Assembly (NCBI RefSeq): GCF_901538265.1 | Contig: NZ_LR593886.1 | Span: 8,205,738-8,269,737 of the forward strand | Source of the DNA: Gemmata massiliana | Lineage (GTDB): Bacteria; Planctomycetota; Planctomycetia; Gemmatales; Gemmataceae | Direction: 5' to 3' | Length of the DNA stretch: 64,000 nt | Shown: positions 7,938 to 15,382 of the stretch, one piece after another | Layout of the letters: the number at the start of each line of letters is the position of its first letter | Position numbering within the stretch: position 1 is the first letter of the stretch | Program-made: the position numbers and the translations under genes | Notes under the pieces: model-generated | Database searches by the model: none | What the model saw: only the letters and a program-made list of their open reading frames with translations | What the model was told of the DNA's origin: nothing

Positions 7938-8160
7938 TACTTCTCAACCTGATTCGCGGAAGGCTCACGGCACCGCCACGGTGTCGGCGCCGAATTCGGC
8001 GAGTGAACCACGTCCCGCGGGGTTGTTCCAGTCACTCGCCGAATTCGGCGCCGACACCGTGATAGCGGTGCTGGAATAGCCTTCCCCGAGACGAGTGTCG
8101 AGCAGTTTTCTCGGACGACGCAACATCGTCCTGTCGCAGAGCGACGAGCTAAACACGATC
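7938..8160 (-). ncRNA. Structured RNA-like element, copy A (hypervariable 28-bp stem)
   Basis: On the minus strand this 223-bp stretch aligns with 57438-57659 with only one single-base gap. In minus-strand order it has: GATCG and TTTAGCTCG; a hairpin GTCGC-TCT-GCGAC; a 6-bp hairpin GGACGA/TCGTCC; then GGAAGGCT and GCACCGC, which pair with AGCCTTCC and GCGGTGC on the far side. Inside those is a perfect 28-bp stem (8033-8060 with 7978-8005) closed by a 27-base loop (8006-8032). The flanks and loop are conserved with copy B. The 28-bp stem sequences are unrelated, yet each pairs perfectly within its own copy. No protein reading is supported. The region 7744-8217 holds nothing else except hairpins. 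Confidence 0.75.
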
Positions 8161-8174
8161 GGGAACAAAGACAA

Positions 8175-8214
8175 AGTACCCCGGCGAAAGCCATAATGCA
8201 ATCGCCGGGGTACT
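8175..8214 (-). terminator. Terminator of the DUF1571 gene
   Basis: A perfect 13-bp stem (8175-8187 with 8202-8214) begins 4 bases after the stop of the minus-strand DUF1571 gene. On the minus strand it is followed by a thymine-rich tail, TTTGTCTTTGTT. This is a convincing intrinsic terminator. It separates that gene from the structured element downstream, so the element probably has its own promoter. Confidence 0.75.
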
Positions 8215-8217
8215 GGC

Positions 8218-9021
8218 TCAATAGTCGAAGTTGCTCTCGCCGAGGCCGACGTTGAGCTTTACGTCGCTGAAGCTGTACGCCTCGAACAAATCACCCACGG
8301 TCGCGTTGCCCTTCGGCTGGTCGTAGGCTTCGTACCGGAGCGGGAGTTTCGTTTCCTTGTCGATGTACACCAGCATGCGGTGCGCGTACCGGAAGGCGTG
8401 CGGCCGGCGCGTCAGGATCTCGTAGCGGGTCACGTTGCGCCCGGCGAACTGGAAGTCGCCCGTGAAGACCTCGACCGGGTTGTTCAGCGTCTTCTCACGG
8501 GCGGTGGCCGCGGTCACGCGATCGAGGACCGCGCTCATGGTCCACTCGGTGACCGGGTGCCGGTTCTCGGCCATGAACTTGCTGTCGTCGAGGTCGACCG
8601 TCCGGAACCCCTTCGCGCCGCCCACCCCGGCCGGGCGGTACTGCATCTTCTGGTTCTTCCGCGCCGCGGTGTAGGCGACTTCCATGCCCGCGATCGTGTC
8701 GGGCCGGGCGAACCGGACGTACACGCCGCCCGGGTTCAGCCGCACCTTCATCTCCGCAACCTGTTCGGCCGAGAGCGCCCCGTTCCGCACTTCCTGGCGC
8801 GTGAACGTGCAGGTGTAGTCGCGGGTCTTGGCCAGCGCCGCACGGGTGTCCGCGATCATCGTCACGAGCGCGTCGCCGGCCTTCGCGCCCTCGGGCGCCT
8901 TCGGCGCTTCGAGCTTGTTCAGCTCGGCCTTCACCGGTGTCGACTTCGGCGGTTGGGCGATGACCGCGCCGCCCACGAACAAGCCGGCGCACGCCACCGA
9001 TGCCCACGTCTTCCCACGCAT
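8218..9021 (-). CDS. DUF1571 family exported protein
   Basis: A 267-residue protein. The N-terminus ('MRGKTWASVACAGLFVGGAV' then AQ) is a signal peptide, so the mature protein is probably periplasmic. The rest matches the DUF1571 family of planctomycetes: a 'YTCTFTRQEV' start to the fold, 'VYVRFARPDTIAGMEV' in the middle and 'YIDKETKLPLRYEAYDQP' near the end. The layout resembles LolA/LolB-type lipid-binding folds, but a function has not been shown. The ATG at 9021 is preferred over an ATG five codons earlier because it directly precedes the signal peptide. A clear terminator follows. Not obviously in an operon. Confidence 0.8.
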   Translation of the reverse strand: MRGKTWASVACAGLFVGGAVIAQPPKSTPVKAELNKLEAPKAPEGAKAGDALVTMIADTRAALAKTRDYTCTFTRQEVRNGALSAEQVAEMKVRLNPGGVYVRFARPDTIAGMEVAYTAARKNQKMQYRPAGVGGAKGFRTVDLDDSKFMAENRHPVTEWTMSAVLDRVTAATAREKTLNNPVEVFTGDFQFAGRNVTRYEILTRRPHAFRYAHRMLVYIDKETKLPLRYEAYDQPKGNATVGDLFEAYSFSDVKLNVGLGESNFDY

Positions 9022-9178
9022 GGTTCGTTCCCCCAACGACCAAGTGATGAGTCTTTACCTGCGGCGTATACCGCCCCCGTCGCGTTGAGGGAAGACGAGA
9101 TGTTCGGAATTTTCAGGCTAAGTGGCGGGGTGCATAAAATTGAGTAGCGATGGGTCCGCGTGCGCGTTCGAGGAGCTT

Positions 9179-9823
9179 ATGCCAGTTCAAATTTTCACCG
9201 TCGAGTCGCAACCGTTCGCCGAAAACTCTTACGTCGTGTGGAAGGACGGCAGCCCGGACGCATTCGTAATCGACCCCGGCTTTGAACCGGACCTGATCCT
9301 CGAAGCGCTCGCGGAACGCGACCTCAAGCTGGTTGCGATCGTCTGCACGCACGGGCACTGCGACCACATTGCGGGGAACGCCGCACTCAAACAGGCGCAC
9401 CCGGACGTGCCGATCATCATCGGCGCCGGCGACGCGGCGATGCTCACCGATTCGACGCAGAACCTGAGCGCACCGTTCGGGTTCGACATTACCAGCCCGC
9501 CCGCGGACCGCACCGTATCCGAGGGTGAAACGCTTACGGTGGCGGGTCTCGCGCTGGACGTGTTCGAGATTCCGGGCCACTCGCCCGGCCACGTCGTGTA
9601 TGTGATTCGCGAGACGCAGCCGACCACGGTACTGGGCGGCGACGTGCTGTTCCGCGGGAGCGTGGGGCGGACCGATTTTCCCGGGGGAAGTCACGAGCAA
9701 CTGAAGTCCGGAATCCGCCGCGTGCTGTGGGCACTGCCGGACAACACGGTGGTGTACCCCGGTCACGGCCCGGTCACAACAGTCGGACACGAGAAGCGCA
9801 CGAACCCATTCGTCGCGGATTGA
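9179..9823 (+). CDS. MBL-fold metallo-hydrolase (glyoxalase II-like)
   Basis: A 214-residue metallo-beta-lactamase-fold hydrolase. The metal site is intact: 'THGHCDHIAGN' gives the HxHxDH motif, 'PGHSPGHVVY' the third histidine region, 'GGDVLFRGSVGRTDFPGG' the bridging aspartate, and 'YPGHGPVTT' the last histidine. The 'GSVGRTDFPGG' segment is typical of the small glyoxalase II-like (YcbL-type) group that may cleave thioesters such as S-lactoylglutathione. The ATG at 9179 is set by GAGGAG at 9170-9175; an in-frame ATG 57 bases earlier has no such site. The stop is directly followed by a long inverted repeat. Substrate not determined. Confidence 0.88.
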   Translation: MPVQIFTVESQPFAENSYVVWKDGSPDAFVIDPGFEPDLILEALAERDLKLVAIVCTHGHCDHIAGNAALKQAHPDVPIIIGAGDAAMLTDSTQNLSAPFGFDITSPPADRTVSEGETLTVAGLALDVFEIPGHSPGHVVYVIRETQPTTVLGGDVLFRGSVGRTDFPGGSHEQLKSGIRRVLWALPDNTVVYPGHGPVTTVGHEKRTNPFVAD

Positions 9824-9826
9824 GGG

Positions 9827-9965
9827 GAAGAACCTACCCCCCATCCCCCTCCCTAAAGGGAAGGGGAGCAGACCCTTTGGAGTCCGCTAGCACGGAGCGA
9901 ATTATCCGAGAGTTCGCGCGCCTGCTCCCCTTCCCTTTAGGGAGGGGGATGGGGGTAGGTTCTTC
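9827..9965. repeat. Near-perfect 44-bp inverted repeat, G/C-run palindrome family
   Basis: Arms 9827-9871 and 9922-9965 are inverted copies of each other with a single-base length difference in a run of C/G. A 50-bp spacer separates them. Each arm itself contains a CCCTAAAGGG-type palindrome. The unit begins right after the stop of the MBL hydrolase and ends just before the convergent outer-membrane gene, so it may serve as a two-way terminator. Related units, built from CCCCTTCCC...GGGAAGGGG and ending in TAGGTT, are at 15260-15382 and 36540-36775. Confidence 0.8.
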
Positions 9966-9974
9966 GAGCCCCGC

Positions 9975-12014
9975 TCAGAACGTGAAGATGATTTCGCCGA
10001 ACCCGGAGAACAGGCTCGTCACCTTCCCGCCGCCCTTGTCGTTGTACAACTGGCGGAACCCGCCGCCCGGGAGCAGCACGGCCAACCCGCCCATGAAGAT
10101 CGCGTTGTTGTTCAGGCGCGGGCGGTACTCCAGCCCGGTGCTCAAATCGACGCCGATGAACCGGTCGATGTTGCTCTGGAACGTGAACACTTCCAGCGAA
10201 CTCGTCTTGTCGAAGAACAGCGCGTTCGCGTTGTTGATCGACCGCAACCGTGGGGTGATGTCGAGGTCCACGCCGTAGTTAATCAGCCACAAACCGGGGT
10301 TCACGAAGTTACTCTGCCCCTGGATGCGGCTCGACCGCAGGTTCGCCAGGTTGCTCTGGTCGTTCGTCAGCCCCACGCCGAATAGCGGGATGCGGTTGCG
10401 GCGCCAGAAGCTGAACTCGCCCCCGAAGTTCTGCTGGTCGAGGATCGAGTCGAAGCCGGTCGCGTGGCCGTTGCGGGCGTTGCCGTCACCGGACTGGTAC
10501 AGGCCGCTCACGCGGAACCGCGCCCAGTCGCGGTCGTAGGACAGTTCGAGCGCGGCGAGCTGGGCGCTGATCGACGTCGGCTGGCCCGCGATCGGGTTGC
10601 GGCTGTCGCGCCCGAGCACCCAGTAGAAGGCGTGCGAGATGTTGTACCGGTCGATGTGGCCGTCCCCGGCCCAGCCCAGGTAGTGCGCGTCGATGCGGTG
10701 CGGCTGGAACGTGCCGGCCGGGTCCGGGCGCACCAGGAACCCGTTCTTGTCGAACTTCGTCGAGGGCGCGTCGTTGTTGTAGTGGTAGCTCACCGACGAC
10801 GTGTACCCGGGGAAGATGAAGTCCTGCCGGTACAGGTTCGCGATGATGATGTCCTGGTCGCGGTCGGTAAACGTGTTGAGCTGGCTGTTGGTGTCCTTTT
10901 CCAACTGCCGGAAGTACGCGAGGTTGAACTGCGTGCGGTTCCCGTCCAGGTTCCCGAACAGGCGCACGCCGCGGTTCACGTCGCTGAAAATGAACCCGCG
11001 GAAGTCGCTCGTGAACGGCTGCGAACCGGCCCGGACCGAGACGAAGTCGTACTGCGGGCTGAGGTCCGCGATCTTGTACTCCGCGAACCACTCTTGCACC
11101 GTCGTCCACGACCGGTTCCGAACCGTCCCCTTGCGCACGTCCGGGTTGATGACGCCCAGTTCGGACACGCTGAGCGTGTTGGCGTTGAACGCCGGGGTCA
11201 CCTTCACCCGCCAGTCCGCCGGCTTGAACGCCGCGTCGCCGTGGAACAAGTCGAACGAGAGCGTCGCCAGTTCGGAGAACACGAACTGGCCCGGGCGCTG
11301 GAAGAATTCCGTTTCCAGGGGCCGCGCGGTGCTCTCGAACGGCGTCGTCGCGGTCGGGATCATCCGGCCCTCGAACAGCGTGCTGCTCGTGCCGGTGAGC
11401 GCCAGAAACGTGTGCTGCCCGATGATCGGGTAGTCGCCCTTGAGGACGTTTTGGTTGTACGGGTCGTACCAGCGCCCGAGCCGGTACGGGTAATCGAACA
11501 CGCGCGGGTGGTTGAGACCGTAGCGGTCCCACGCGGGAAACCCGATGCGCCACCGGTCCTCAACGGTTTCGTACTCGTTGTTGCTCCCGGACCGCGGGAG
11601 CACGCCGCTCTGCCCGGCGAACCCGAGCGTCGGGAAGTACGTGTACGACGCCGGAGACGCGGCGTCTTGCGGGCCACCGGGCTTGGGCGGGTTCGCCGGC
11701 TCTAGTAACCGATCGATGGGCTGCCGCGTGGTGTCTTGCGGTAACCCGGTGGGCTGCGCGGCCGGAGCGGGCGCCTCTCCACCTGTCGGGACCGCAGGAA
11801 TGGGCGGCAGTGCGGCGTTGGACGGAGAAGTAGGCGGGGCCACAGCCCCTGGCAGCGCGGCCGGAGCGGGCGGTAACGGCGGCAGCGCGGCCGGCACTTT
11901 TGCGGCAGCCTTATGTGGTAGGGGCGCCGGTACCGGTTCGTCCCCGCGAGCGAAGCCCGCGACGCACAACAAACCGCCCGCGACACAGCGGCTCAATTTC
12001 CAGGCACGCCCCAT
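9975..12014 (-). CDS. Outer-membrane beta-barrel protein
   Basis: A 679-residue exported protein. It has a signal peptide ('WKLSRCVAGGLLCVAGFARG') and a Pro/Ala-rich linker (about residues 20-120). A long domain follows, with alternating strand patterns rich in aromatic residues and short Asp/Asn turns, such as 'NRTQFNLAYFRQLEKDTNSQ' and 'RFRVSGLYQSGDG'. It ends in phenylalanine ('FGEIIFTF'), as expected for a barrel inserted in an outer membrane. I do not recognise a named porin family. The start is put at 12014 because an ATG nine codons earlier only adds residues before the signal peptide. The promoter region is shared with the divergent gene at 12216. Confidence 0.75.
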   Translation of the reverse strand: MGRAWKLSRCVAGGLLCVAGFARGDEPVPAPLPHKAAAKVPAALPPLPPAPAALPGAVAPPTSPSNAALPPIPAVPTGGEAPAPAAQPTGLPQDTTRQPIDRLLEPANPPKPGGPQDAASPASYTYFPTLGFAGQSGVLPRSGSNNEYETVEDRWRIGFPAWDRYGLNHPRVFDYPYRLGRWYDPYNQNVLKGDYPIIGQHTFLALTGTSSTLFEGRMIPTATTPFESTARPLETEFFQRPGQFVFSELATLSFDLFHGDAAFKPADWRVKVTPAFNANTLSVSELGVINPDVRKGTVRNRSWTTVQEWFAEYKIADLSPQYDFVSVRAGSQPFTSDFRGFIFSDVNRGVRLFGNLDGNRTQFNLAYFRQLEKDTNSQLNTFTDRDQDIIIANLYRQDFIFPGYTSSVSYHYNNDAPSTKFDKNGFLVRPDPAGTFQPHRIDAHYLGWAGDGHIDRYNISHAFYWVLGRDSRNPIAGQPTSISAQLAALELSYDRDWARFRVSGLYQSGDGNARNGHATGFDSILDQQNFGGEFSFWRRNRIPLFGVGLTNDQSNLANLRSSRIQGQSNFVNPGLWLINYGVDLDITPRLRSINNANALFFDKTSSLEVFTFQSNIDRFIGVDLSTGLEYRPRLNNNAIFMGGLAVLLPGGGFRQLYNDKGGGKVTSLFSGFGEIIFTF

Positions 12015-12215
12015 GTCCGTACTCCCCGTCGCGCTGGCCACAGTCGCACCGCGAGTCCGGTGCCTCTCATCTTCTCCATCGGTTCACGAAGAGACGGTCA
12101 TGAGGATTCTTCCGATTATGCAACGAATGACCAATAAGCCGAAGAATCCGTAAAGGGCGATTCCGCCACATCCGATACCGATCAAGGAACCATTTCCGAC
12201 CACGCGGGCCGGGCC

Positions 12216-14588
12216 ATGCACACTGCGACCGACCGAGCCGCTTTGCGGCGAGCCGCCCTTCAGTGCGAATCACTCGAAGAGCGGTCGCTGCTTTCGACCG
12301 CCGCGCTCGCGGCCGGCACGCTGACGATTACCGGAACCGACGGGAACGACCGCATCCGCGTGGTGAACGAGGGGGGCACCCTCCGCGTGTTCGACGGCAC
12401 CACGAACATCGGCGACTTCGCCTCGTCCTCGGTGACGACTATCGCGGTGAACGGCGGCGCGGGGAACGATTCGATCATAATCTCCCCGAAGGTGTCACAG
12501 CCGGCGACCATCAACAGCGGCGACGGCACGAACAAGCTCGTCGCCGGCGGAGGGGCCGCTACCCTTACGGCCGGGGCCGGGCGCGACGTGCTGTTCGGCG
12601 GGACCGGGGTGAACACCTTCAACGGTGCCGGCGGGCAGAACGACCTCTTCAAGGTGAAGCCGACCGACGTCGTTCAGCCGAACGCGGGAGATCGGTTGCT
12701 CGGTTCGCTCCCGGTCGGAACGACCGTCTCCACGCCGCAAGAAACGATGACCGCGTCCGAAGTGGACGCCCTGCTCAAGCGAGCCGCGGCCGCGTCCGCC
12801 AGTTCGGACGCGATCATCGTCATCACCGACCGGAACGGCCAGATCCTCGGGGTCCGGGTCGAGAGCGGGGTCGCGGCAGAGATCACCAGTAACGTCAACA
12901 ACCTGGTGTTCGCGATCGACGGCGCGTATGCGAAAGCGCTCACGGGGGCGTATTTCGCCAACAACCAGGGGCCGCTCACCTCGCGCACCGTCCAGTTCAT
13001 CAGTCAGTCCACCATCACCGAGCGCGAGGTGGAATCGAACCCGAACATCACCGACCCGAACTCGACGGTGCGCGGGCCGGGTTTCGTCGCGCCGGTCGGC
13101 AGCAAGGGGCACTTCCCTCCGAACGTCGCGAACACGCCGCAGGTCGACTTGTTCCAGATCGAGCACACGAACCGCGACGGCACGTTCCACGTCGGCGTCG
13201 ACGGGATCAAGGGCACCGCGGACGACGTGCGACTGGAGCAGCGGTTCAACATCGACCCGACCTACGTCCCCGCCGGTCAGGATCTGACTTCGCCGGACTC
13301 CTACGGGTTCCAGAGCGGGTTGCTCACCGGGGCTCAGTCCCGCGGGATCGCGACCCTGCCTGGTGGCATCCCGATTTACAAGAACGGGCAGGTGGTCGGC
13401 GGCATCGGCGTGTTCTTCCCCGGTAAGACCGGGTACGCGACCGAAGAGAACTCGTCGCTCAGTGCCACCTACGACCCGACGAAAGCGGACCGGACGCTGG
13501 AAGCCGAGTGGATCGCGTTCGCCGCGGTCGGCGGCACGCGCGTCAGTGTGGACGGCTCGCCCACCATGCCGGTCGACGACCTCGGCGGCGTCGCGCTGCC
13601 GACCGGGTTCGGGCTGCCGACCGGGCGCCTCGATCTCGTCGGCATCCAGCTCGACGTGTTCGGCAAGGGCGGGGTGATCGAGGGCGCCAAGCAACTACAA
13701 AACGTTGCCAACTTGGTGGGCCGCGGGAGCGCGAACGACGGTACCAACCAGATCGTGAACGCGGGCGCCGACGGCATCGCCAACACCGCCGACGATATCA
13801 CGCTCCGCGGCGGGAAAGCGGTACCGGAAGGGTGGCTGGTGACCCCGCACGACGGCGACGGGATCACCGCCGACGAGGTGACGGCAATCATCGCCAATTC
13901 GATCCAGCAAGCGAACAACACCCGCGCCGCGATCCGGGTGCCGCTCGGTACGCGGGCCAAGTTCGTGTTCGCGGTGTCCGACCGCCAGGGCAACGTCGTC
14001 GGCCTGTTCCGGCAGCCGGACGCGACCGTGTTCTCCATCGACGTGGCCGTGGCGAAGTCGCGCAACGTGGCCTACTACGCGAATCCCACGCAGCTCCAGT
14101 TGATCGACCAGGTTCAGGGCCTGCCGACGGGAGCGGCGCTCACGAACCGCACGTTCCGGTACCTCGGCGAACCGCGGTTCCCGGAAGGTATCGACGCCGC
14201 CCCGCCGGGACCGTTCTCGCAGCTCAACGACGACCCGAACGGTACGAACCGATTTACCGGTTTGTTGACCGGGGCGCCGCTGGCAGCATCGGCGTACCAG
14301 AGCGTGGTCGGGCACGATGCGTTCAACCCCGGCACCAACTTCCACAGCCCGTTCAACGTCCTCAACCAGAACGGGATCGTGTTCTTCCCGGGAAGCTCGC
14401 CGCTGTACCGGTCGGGCATCCTACAGGGCGGGTTCGGGGTCAGCGGCGACGGCGTCGATCAGGACGACGTCACGACCGTGGCCGGACAAACCGGGTTCGA
14501 GGCGCCGAACCCGATCCGGGCGGACCAGTTCCTCGTAAACGGGGTCCGGTTGCCGTACCAGAAATTCAACCGCAACCCGGAGGGGTGA
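12216..14588 (+). CDS. Surface-type protein with two GlcG/HbpS-like haem-binding domains
   Basis: A 790-residue protein. The N-terminus has 'ALQCESLEERSLLS', a planctomycete motif close to the LEPR-XLL type found at the start of exported surface proteins. An RTX-like stretch follows ('GTDGNDRIRVVNEG', 'NGGAGNDSIIIS', 'GAGRDVLFGGTGVNTFNGAG', about 35-135). Two copies of a GlcG/HbpS-type domain come next, near residues 180-480 and 530-780; each has an 'ITDRNGQILG' or 'VSDRQGNVVG' strand and a 'FFPG' segment near its end. HbpS-like proteins bind haem or corrinoids, but binding residues cannot be judged here. A GC-rich terminator hairpin follows at 14620. Confidence 0.75.
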   Translation: MHTATDRAALRRAALQCESLEERSLLSTAALAAGTLTITGTDGNDRIRVVNEGGTLRVFDGTTNIGDFASSSVTTIAVNGGAGNDSIIISPKVSQPATINSGDGTNKLVAGGGAATLTAGAGRDVLFGGTGVNTFNGAGGQNDLFKVKPTDVVQPNAGDRLLGSLPVGTTVSTPQETMTASEVDALLKRAAAASASSDAIIVITDRNGQILGVRVESGVAAEITSNVNNLVFAIDGAYAKALTGAYFANNQGPLTSRTVQFISQSTITEREVESNPNITDPNSTVRGPGFVAPVGSKGHFPPNVANTPQVDLFQIEHTNRDGTFHVGVDGIKGTADDVRLEQRFNIDPTYVPAGQDLTSPDSYGFQSGLLTGAQSRGIATLPGGIPIYKNGQVVGGIGVFFPGKTGYATEENSSLSATYDPTKADRTLEAEWIAFAAVGGTRVSVDGSPTMPVDDLGGVALPTGFGLPTGRLDLVGIQLDVFGKGGVIEGAKQLQNVANLVGRGSANDGTNQIVNAGADGIANTADDITLRGGKAVPEGWLVTPHDGDGITADEVTAIIANSIQQANNTRAAIRVPLGTRAKFVFAVSDRQGNVVGLFRQPDATVFSIDVAVAKSRNVAYYANPTQLQLIDQVQGLPTGAALTNRTFRYLGEPRFPEGIDAAPPGPFSQLNDDPNGTNRFTGLLTGAPLAASAYQSVVGHDAFNPGTNFHSPFNVLNQNGIVFFPGSSPLYRSGILQGGFGVSGDGVDQDDVTTVAGQTGFEAPNPIRADQFLVNGVRLPYQKFNRNPEG

Positions 14589-14619
14589 GCGAGCCGATAA
14601 GTTGGGGTGACGCCGAAAG

Positions 14620-14652
14620 CGCGGGGGTGAAGTCGCTCCTTGCGCCCCCGCG
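14620..14652 (+). terminator. Terminator after the haem-binding-type gene
   Basis: An 8-bp GC stem (14620-14627 with 14645-14652) lies 32 bases after the stop at 14588. TTCTTTCC follows on the plus strand. This is consistent with an intrinsic terminator between two plus-strand genes, and the next gene starts only 30 bases later. Confidence 0.55.
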
Positions 14653-14681
14653 TTCTTTCCCCCAAGCTACCGGTGCCCCTC

Positions 14682-15251
14682 ATGCGGCGTTTACTAGCCC
14701 TCGTGGGCGTTACATCTTTCGTATTTTCCGCGCCCTCACGGGCCGACGACCGTCCGTTCCTTCAGCGGATCGCGGAACGCACGCCGGCCCCGCTCGTGAA
14801 CATCGAGCACTCCGCCGAGCGCGCCGGTTACCCGCTGAACGTGAAGCGGCACGCGATCCCCAGCGTCACGCGATTCGACCAGGGTGGGTATGTCGGTGGC
14901 GCATCGCTGCGCAACAACAGTCTCATCGCACGCGGCCCCGGTTCGGCAACCGGACCGACTCAAGACGGCACATACGGAACGGACTTCGGCGGGTTCCGCG
15001 CCCACCTAGGCCGCGTGTTCCTCGCGTCGTCGAACGACCCGTCGCGCGGGCGCCCGGCGTACCTCGCGTACCGCACCGACGGCCCGCGCGTCCTGGACGT
15101 GTTCGCACTCCGGCCACTCCGCAAGGCTGTTCTGGAGAGGCGCGAAGACGCCGAGGAAATGCACCACGGAAAAGAAGAACACGGCGCCGGAGGCCACGGA
15201 ACCGAAGGACACGGACCGGAGGGTGGCGAAAAGAAGGGCGGGGGTCACTGA
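14682..15251 (+). CDS. Exported protein with His/Gly-rich tail
   Basis: A 189-residue protein with a signal peptide ('MRRLLALVGVTSFVFSAP', cleaved near SRA-DD). The body (about 25-155) has no motif I recognise. The last 35 residues are rich in His, Gly and Glu ('EEMHHGKEEHGAGGHGTEGH'), a composition that often binds metal ions. I chose the ATG at 14682 rather than one 42 bases earlier because it starts the signal peptide directly. The gene ends about 10 bp before a dispersed palindromic repeat. Function unknown. Confidence 0.65.
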   Translation: MRRLLALVGVTSFVFSAPSRADDRPFLQRIAERTPAPLVNIEHSAERAGYPLNVKRHAIPSVTRFDQGGYVGGASLRNNSLIARGPGSATGPTQDGTYGTDFGGFRAHLGRVFLASSNDPSRGRPAYLAYRTDGPRVLDVFALRPLRKAVLERREDAEEMHHGKEEHGAGGHGTEGHGPEGGEKKGGGH

Positions 15252-15259
15252 GCGGGGAA

Positions 15260-15382
15260 AGAAGAATCTCTCCCCAACCCCTCTCCTAAAAAGAGAGGGG
15301 CTTAAAACCAGTCTGGGGTTGTCTTTGTATTTGCTCTGCTCCCCCTTCCTTCTTAGGGAAGGGGGCCGGGGGGTTAGGTTCT
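15260..15382 (+). repeat. Dispersed palindromic repeat, G/C-run family
   Basis: Two palindromes make up this unit: CCCCTCTCC...AGAGAGGGG at about 15279-15300 and CCCCCTTCC...GGAAGGGGG at about 15341-15365. AGGTT closes it. The order and spacer (GCTTAAAAC, then TTTGCTCTG) match 36600-36720 closely, so these are copies of one element in the same orientation. It fills the gap between the convergent genes at 14682 and 15383. Its last bases adjoin the purK stop codon. Confidence 0.75.

Noticed and set aside
7938-8160. A retron-type msr/msd interpretation of the structured element
   Set aside because: Short hairpins followed by a long stem recall retron RNA, but no reverse transcriptase is near either copy and the a1/a2 pairing at the ends is not seen.
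7938-8160. Short open frames (78-94 codons) through the structured element
   Set aside because: They exist on both strands only because of the inverted repeat, lack ribosome sites, and the region shows base-pair covariation instead of codon constraint.
13508-15289. A 593-codon open frame overlapping the haem-binding-type gene
   Set aside because: Arg-rich frame-shifted shadow of two genes with clear starts; no domain.
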